A stretch of DNA of 8,973 bases from Nitrosopumilaceae archaeon (GTDB taxonomy: Archaea; Thermoproteota; Nitrososphaeria; Nitrososphaerales; Nitrosopumilaceae). The position numbers and the translations under genes are program-made. Location: positions 1-8,973 of the forward strand of contig RKRU01000073.1 of assembly GCA_007571225.1 (NCBI GenBank), read 5' to 3'. The first letter of the stretch is position 1, and each line of letters starts with the position of its first letter. The notes beneath the pieces were generated by a model that worked only from the letters and a program-made list of their open reading frames with translations, was not told the DNA's origin and did no database searches. Below, one piece after another: positions 6,256 to 8,973 of the stretch.

Positions 6256-8453
6256 CTATTGCTGTACGTATGGTTCAGTACAATCTCATCGCGAGTACCA
6301 TCTGCATGCCGCACCACACAGCGTACGGGTTTGCCAGGCCCTATCAGGGCCGCGCCGACAACGTCGATTCGGTCTGTAGCGTCTGCAATTACGTCATAGT
6401 CGTTATAGTCTGCAAAGGTGAGCGCCAGTATGCCCTGTTTTTTGAGGTTGGTCTCGTGTATGCGAGCAAAGCTCCTTGCCACCACCGCGCCGCACCCCAT
6501 GTATCGGGGAGTCATTGCAGCATGCTCCCTGCTGCTTCCCTCGCCGTAGTTGTAGTCGCCTATTATGGCCCATCCCAGGCCGCGCTCCCTGTACAGACGC
6601 GCCACATCTGAGAATCGCTCCACCCTGCCGTTTACAATGTTGAGTCCTGTTCCGATCTCCCCAGTAAAGGCATTTACCGCGCCCAAAAGCATGTTGTCAC
6701 TCAACAAATCAAGGTGCCCCCGTAGCGACAGCCACGCCCCGGCGGGGGATATGTGGTCAGTAGTGCACTTGCCCCTCACCTTTGCCAGCACGGGCATCGA
6801 TTCAAAGTCCTGCTCCTTACGCCTCGCAAACGGCTCCAGCCTCTGCAACCTGCCGCTGCCAGATTTAATCTCTACCTTTACGTCAAGCGACTCCTTGACA
6901 TCCGGTGGGGCCACGTACACACCTGCAGGTCTTCGAAAACCATCCGGCGGCACCTCTGGCGCCGGCGGGGGAGGCTCCAACAGGAACTCTGAACCATCTG
7001 GACCCATCAGTGTGTCGCGCGTGGGATCAAAGGACAGCCTGCCGCCTAGTGCGAGCGCCACTATCATCTCTGGACTGCCGATAAAGTTGAGCGTAGTGCG
7101 CCTCCCATCGTTGCGGCCCGGAAAGTTGCGGTTGAACGTCGTTATTATGGTATTTTGGGCATCATCTGCAAGTTCGGGGCGCTCCCATTGTCCTATGCAA
7201 GGTCCGCATGCATTTGCAAGTACGGTCGCGCCTATGCTGCGCAAAAGCTCCATCTGCCCGTCCCTCTCTATTGTAGAGCGTATCTGCTCTGAACCCGGGG
7301 TAACCAGTAGCGGGACTCGCGCTACAATGCCCTTTTTGCTTGCCTGCTCTGCCAGCGCGGCCGCCCTTGACATGTCCTCGTACGACGAATTTGTACAGCT
7401 TCCAATTAGCGCGGCCGAGATCGCATCGGTATATCCGTGTGAGCCAACATCTGCTGCAAGCCCGGATACCGGCCTAGAGAGGTCTGGTGTGTGCGGGCCG
7501 GTTATGTGGGGCTCTAGTTCAGATAGGTCGATCTCTATTATGCGGTTAAAGAATTCCCCGGGGGACTCTGCCACTTCGGAGTCTGCTACCAGATACATTT
7601 CACCTGCAAGTCTGGCAACATCGGCGCGCCCCGTCTGCTCTAGGTACGTGGCCATCCTCGTATCGTACGGGAAGAGCGAGCAGGTGGCCCCTATCTCGGC
7701 GCCCATGTTTGTAATGGTGGCCTTGCCTGTACAGCTTATCGACTCGGTGCCAGGTCCAAAGTACTCTATTATGGAGTTTGTTCCGCCTGATACAGTCAGC
7801 ATCTGCGCGACCTGTAGTATAACATCCTTGGGGGAGGCCCAGCCTTCGAGGCGGCCCGTCAACCTCACACCTATCAGTTTTGGATACAATATCTCCCACG
7901 GCAGGCCTGCCATCACCTCTGCTGCATCCATTCCTCCTACTCCCACTGCAAACATGCCCAGCCCCCCGGCGTTGGGTGTATGCGAGTCCGTGCCGATCAT
8001 CAGTCCCCCAGGAAACGCATAGTTCTCCAGTACGACCTGGTGTATGATGCCCGCCCCGGGCTTCCAAAAGCCGCAGCCGTACCGGGCGGCAGCAGATTTT
8101 AAAAATTCGAATACCTCGTCGTTTTTTGCAAGCGACTTTGCCGTGTCGGCCTCTCCACCTAACTCTGCCCTGATCAAGTGGTCGCAGTGTATGGTTGTGG
8201 GTATGGCAGTCCTGTCCAGGCCCGCCTGCATGAACTGCAGCATTACAGTCTGGCCCGTGACGTCTTGTAAGGCGACCCTGTCGGGCCGCAGGGACACATA
8301 ATCGGCGCCCGCCACGTATGGCGAGTCGGGCATGACGTCGAGGTGTCCTGCCAGTATCTTCTCTGCTAGGGTGAGTGGCCTCTTTGCTGTTTTGCGGTAG
8401 GCGTCGACGTTTTTATTCAGCTTTTCATATGCAGCGCGTATCAGATCCAACAT
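6192..8453 (-). CDS. acn: Aconitate hydratase, mitochondrial-type
   Basis: The enzyme interconverts citrate and isocitrate through cis-aconitate in the cytoplasm. At 753 residues it has the length of the mitochondrial-type branch, not the roughly 890-residue AcnA/IRP type. The three cysteines that hold the 4Fe-4S cluster are C353 in GSCTNSSYED and C416 and C419 in NACGPCIGQW. Active-site segments include IHCDHL (89-93), GTDSHTPNAGGLG (154-166), the serine and arginine of GEGSSREH (637-644) and SFARIHETNLKKQG (661-674) of the swivelling C-terminal domain. A proline-rich linker at 493-504 joins the halves. It provides the citric acid cycle step from citrate to isocitrate, for 2-oxoglutarate and glutamate synthesis. 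ATG 8453 is supported by an AT-rich box about 25 bases upstream. The gene appears richer in G and C than its neighbours, which may reflect composition drift only; all catalytic residues are present. Confidence 0.95.
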   Translation of the reverse strand: MLDLIRAAYEKLNKNVDAYRKTAKRPLTLAEKILAGHLDVMPDSPYVAGADYVSLRPDRVALQDVTGQTVMLQFMQAGLDRTAIPTTIHCDHLIRAELGGEADTAKSLAKNDEVFEFLKSAAARYGCGFWKPGAGIIHQVVLENYAFPGGLMIGTDSHTPNAGGLGMFAVGVGGMDAAEVMAGLPWEILYPKLIGVRLTGRLEGWASPKDVILQVAQMLTVSGGTNSIIEYFGPGTESISCTGKATITNMGAEIGATCSLFPYDTRMATYLEQTGRADVARLAGEMYLVADSEVAESPGEFFNRIIEIDLSELEPHITGPHTPDLSRPVSGLAADVGSHGYTDAISAALIGSCTNSSYEDMSRAAALAEQASKKGIVARVPLLVTPGSEQIRSTIERDGQMELLRSIGATVLANACGPCIGQWERPELADDAQNTIITTFNRNFPGRNDGRRTTLNFIGSPEMIVALALGGRLSFDPTRDTLMGPDGSEFLLEPPPPAPEVPPDGFRRPAGVYVAPPDVKESLDVKVEIKSGSGRLQRLEPFARRKEQDFESMPVLAKVRGKCTTDHISPAGAWLSLRGHLDLLSDNMLLGAVNAFTGEIGTGLNIVNGRVERFSDVARLYRERGLGWAIIGDYNYGEGSSREHAAMTPRYMGCGAVVARSFARIHETNLKKQGILALTFADYNDYDVIADATDRIDVVGAALIGPGKPVRCVVRHADGTRDEIVLNHTYSNSQLAWLHAGSALNVLRGESSK

Positions 8454-8474
8454 GACTTGGAGACAGGTGCCCCG

Positions 8475-8493
8475 AATTTAACTTATCTATATC
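8475..8493. promoter_or_regulatory. AT-rich divergent promoter region
   Basis: AATTTAACTTATCTATATC lies between the aconitase start (minus) and the small + strand ORFs. On the minus strand, AGTTAAATT is centred about 25 bases from the aconitase ATG, fitting a leaderless transcript. On the plus strand TTATCTATAT would place a transcription start near 8513, about 37 bases ahead of the ATG at 8550. The two boxes overlap, so the divergent genes may compete or be regulated together; that is inference. Confidence 0.45.
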
Positions 8494-8549
8494 TCCAAAA
8501 CCGTACATGTACTACAAATCCGGTAATAGAATCGATTACAGGCATCAAG

Positions 8550-8738
8550 ATGGCTCCTGCCACCGTATCGAACATGCTAGACCATGTCTCAGATTCAATG
8601 ACAGGAGAGATATACACTATTATCGGGCGCGTGGAGACAGCCTACACGACGGGATTCGACGAGACCAAATACAAAGACAGCGGTAGAAAGGCATGGACCA
8701 ACGTGGCCCAATCCAGCAAAGACATTGCAAATGACTGA
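8550..8738 (+). CDS. Small hypothetical protein, 62 residues
   Basis: I do not recognise this protein. From ATG 8550 it reads 62 residues beginning MAPATVSNMLDHVSDSMTGE and ending SSKDIAND. It is soluble-looking and has no cysteine, signal peptide or membrane segment. The middle has IYTIIGRVETAYTTGF, which could form a strand-turn-strand. The frame is open back to a TTG at 8457, but those codons cross the promoter-like AT-rich region, so the ATG is preferred; ATG 8574 is another option. Its stop overlaps the start of the next small ORF (ATGACTGA), an arrangement typical of translational coupling, and this supports both as genes. No strong Shine-Dalgarno site is seen before 8550. A shadow frame on the opposite strand is less convincing. 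Confidence 0.45.
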   Translation: MAPATVSNMLDHVSDSMTGEIYTIIGRVETAYTTGFDETKYKDSGRKAWTNVAQSSKDIAND

Positions 8739-8880
8739 TCCTAAGCACAAATTCAACAGATTGTTTGCGCCGAACCTAGGCAGTACATGGGAGAAGGAGG
8801 TGGGGCGGGTAACCACTTGCGCTCAGGAGGGCTGTCTAGTCCATACAATGGATAGACGAGGTTGTATTTTCTTGGTATGA
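8731..8880 (+). CDS. Small HKF-motif protein, 49 residues, possibly frameshifted
   Basis: The ORF overlaps the end of the preceding ORF by eight bases and encodes a 49-residue protein starting MTDPKHKFNRLFAPNLGSTW. Residues 6-12 (HKFNRLF) recur in four other places in the window. The second half has three cysteines and a histidine (TTCAQEGCLVHTMDRRGC), which could be part of a zinc site, although the ORF then ends abruptly in IFLV. In another frame the sequence stays open from 8840 to a stop at 8933-8935 and reads FSWYDFTCPAQYKKSRVPHTQM. A single frameshift would therefore extend the protein to about 67 residues and add another cysteine. Whether the gene is intact at 49 residues or broken cannot be decided here. 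I do not recognise the family and propose no function. Confidence 0.4.
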   Translation: MTDPKHKFNRLFAPNLGSTWEKEVGRVTTCAQEGCLVHTMDRRGCIFLV

Positions 8881-8973
8881 CTTCACCTGCCCCGCACAGT
8901 ACAAAAAGTCTAGAGTTCCCCACACACAGATGTAGGTTTCTTGTAGGTGTCTCATTCCATCGCAGCCGCACAG

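Noticed and set aside
6565..8022. 485-codon ORF on the plus strand opposite aconitase
   Set aside because: It is low-complexity, rich in serine, proline and alanine, and runs antisense to a fully conserved aconitase. Such long shadows are common opposite G+C-rich genes.
7600..8067. 155-codon minus-strand ORF inside aconitase in another frame
   Set aside because: Rich in arginine and glycine and fully inside the aconitase coding frame; an off-frame shadow.
6192..8453. Aconitase as a recently transferred gene because it is richer in G and C
   Set aside because: Composition differs only moderately from neighbours, the enzyme is a core one, and no mobile genes flank it. Window data are insufficient to claim transfer.
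8753..8971. Minus-strand ORF of 72 codons open to the right edge
   Set aside because: It overlaps the HKF-motif ORF, which has stronger support from the repeated N-terminus and the ATGA overlap. I could not match it to any family. It remains possible if the + strand ORF is spurious.

Overview
The window reads as chromosomal DNA of an ammonia-oxidising archaeon (Nitrososphaerota/Thaumarchaeota). The evidence is an archaeal DnaG-type Toprim protein, an archaeal CTP-dependent riboflavin kinase with a fused winged helix, and a crotonase next to an ADP-forming acyl-CoA synthetase. That pairing is the one used in the thaumarchaeal 3-hydroxypropionate/4-hydroxybutyrate carbon fixation cycle. The base composition looks moderate, with a clearly G+C-rich aconitase gene, so it is higher than in open-ocean Nitrosopumilus. 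A Cenarchaeum-like or sponge-associated relative is my guess, not something the sequence proves.

Layout. Bases 1-171 hold two TATA-like boxes, one probably serving a leftward gene that leaves the window and one serving the first gene. Bases 172-2065 (+) carry dnaG and ribK, 7 bases apart and probably one transcript. Bases 2066-2832 contain no convincing gene but hold two different direct repeats, a long palindrome and a terminator-like element. Bases 2833-5789 (-) carry the ligase followed by the dehydratase, with the order synthetase then dehydratase in the direction of transcription. Bases 5790-6191 hold a promoter and two diverged copies of a 58-base repeat exactly 100 bases apart. Bases 6192-8453 (-) encode a full-length mitochondrial-type aconitase. 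From 8454 to the end there is an AT-rich divergent promoter region and two small overlapping + strand ORFs.

How the genes work together. The synthetase makes an acyl-CoA, best read as 3-hydroxypropionyl-CoA, from the free acid, ATP and CoA. The crotonase dehydrates it to acryloyl-CoA. Aconitase serves the (partial) citric acid cycle that feeds biosynthesis from fixed carbon. DnaG and RibK are housekeeping genes for RNA/DNA metabolism and flavin cofactors. Several starts have a TATA-like box about 25 bases upstream of the ATG, which fits leaderless archaeal transcripts.

The most unusual signal is a short element found five times in the non-coding parts and at the start of the last small ORF. 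Read in one frame it encodes [HY]-K-F-x-[RK]-L-[FY]. Three copies also keep an ATG exactly five codons before that motif. The copies differ largely by synonymous or conservative changes, so they look like 5' ends of a small, recurrent gene family rather than random intergenic repeats.
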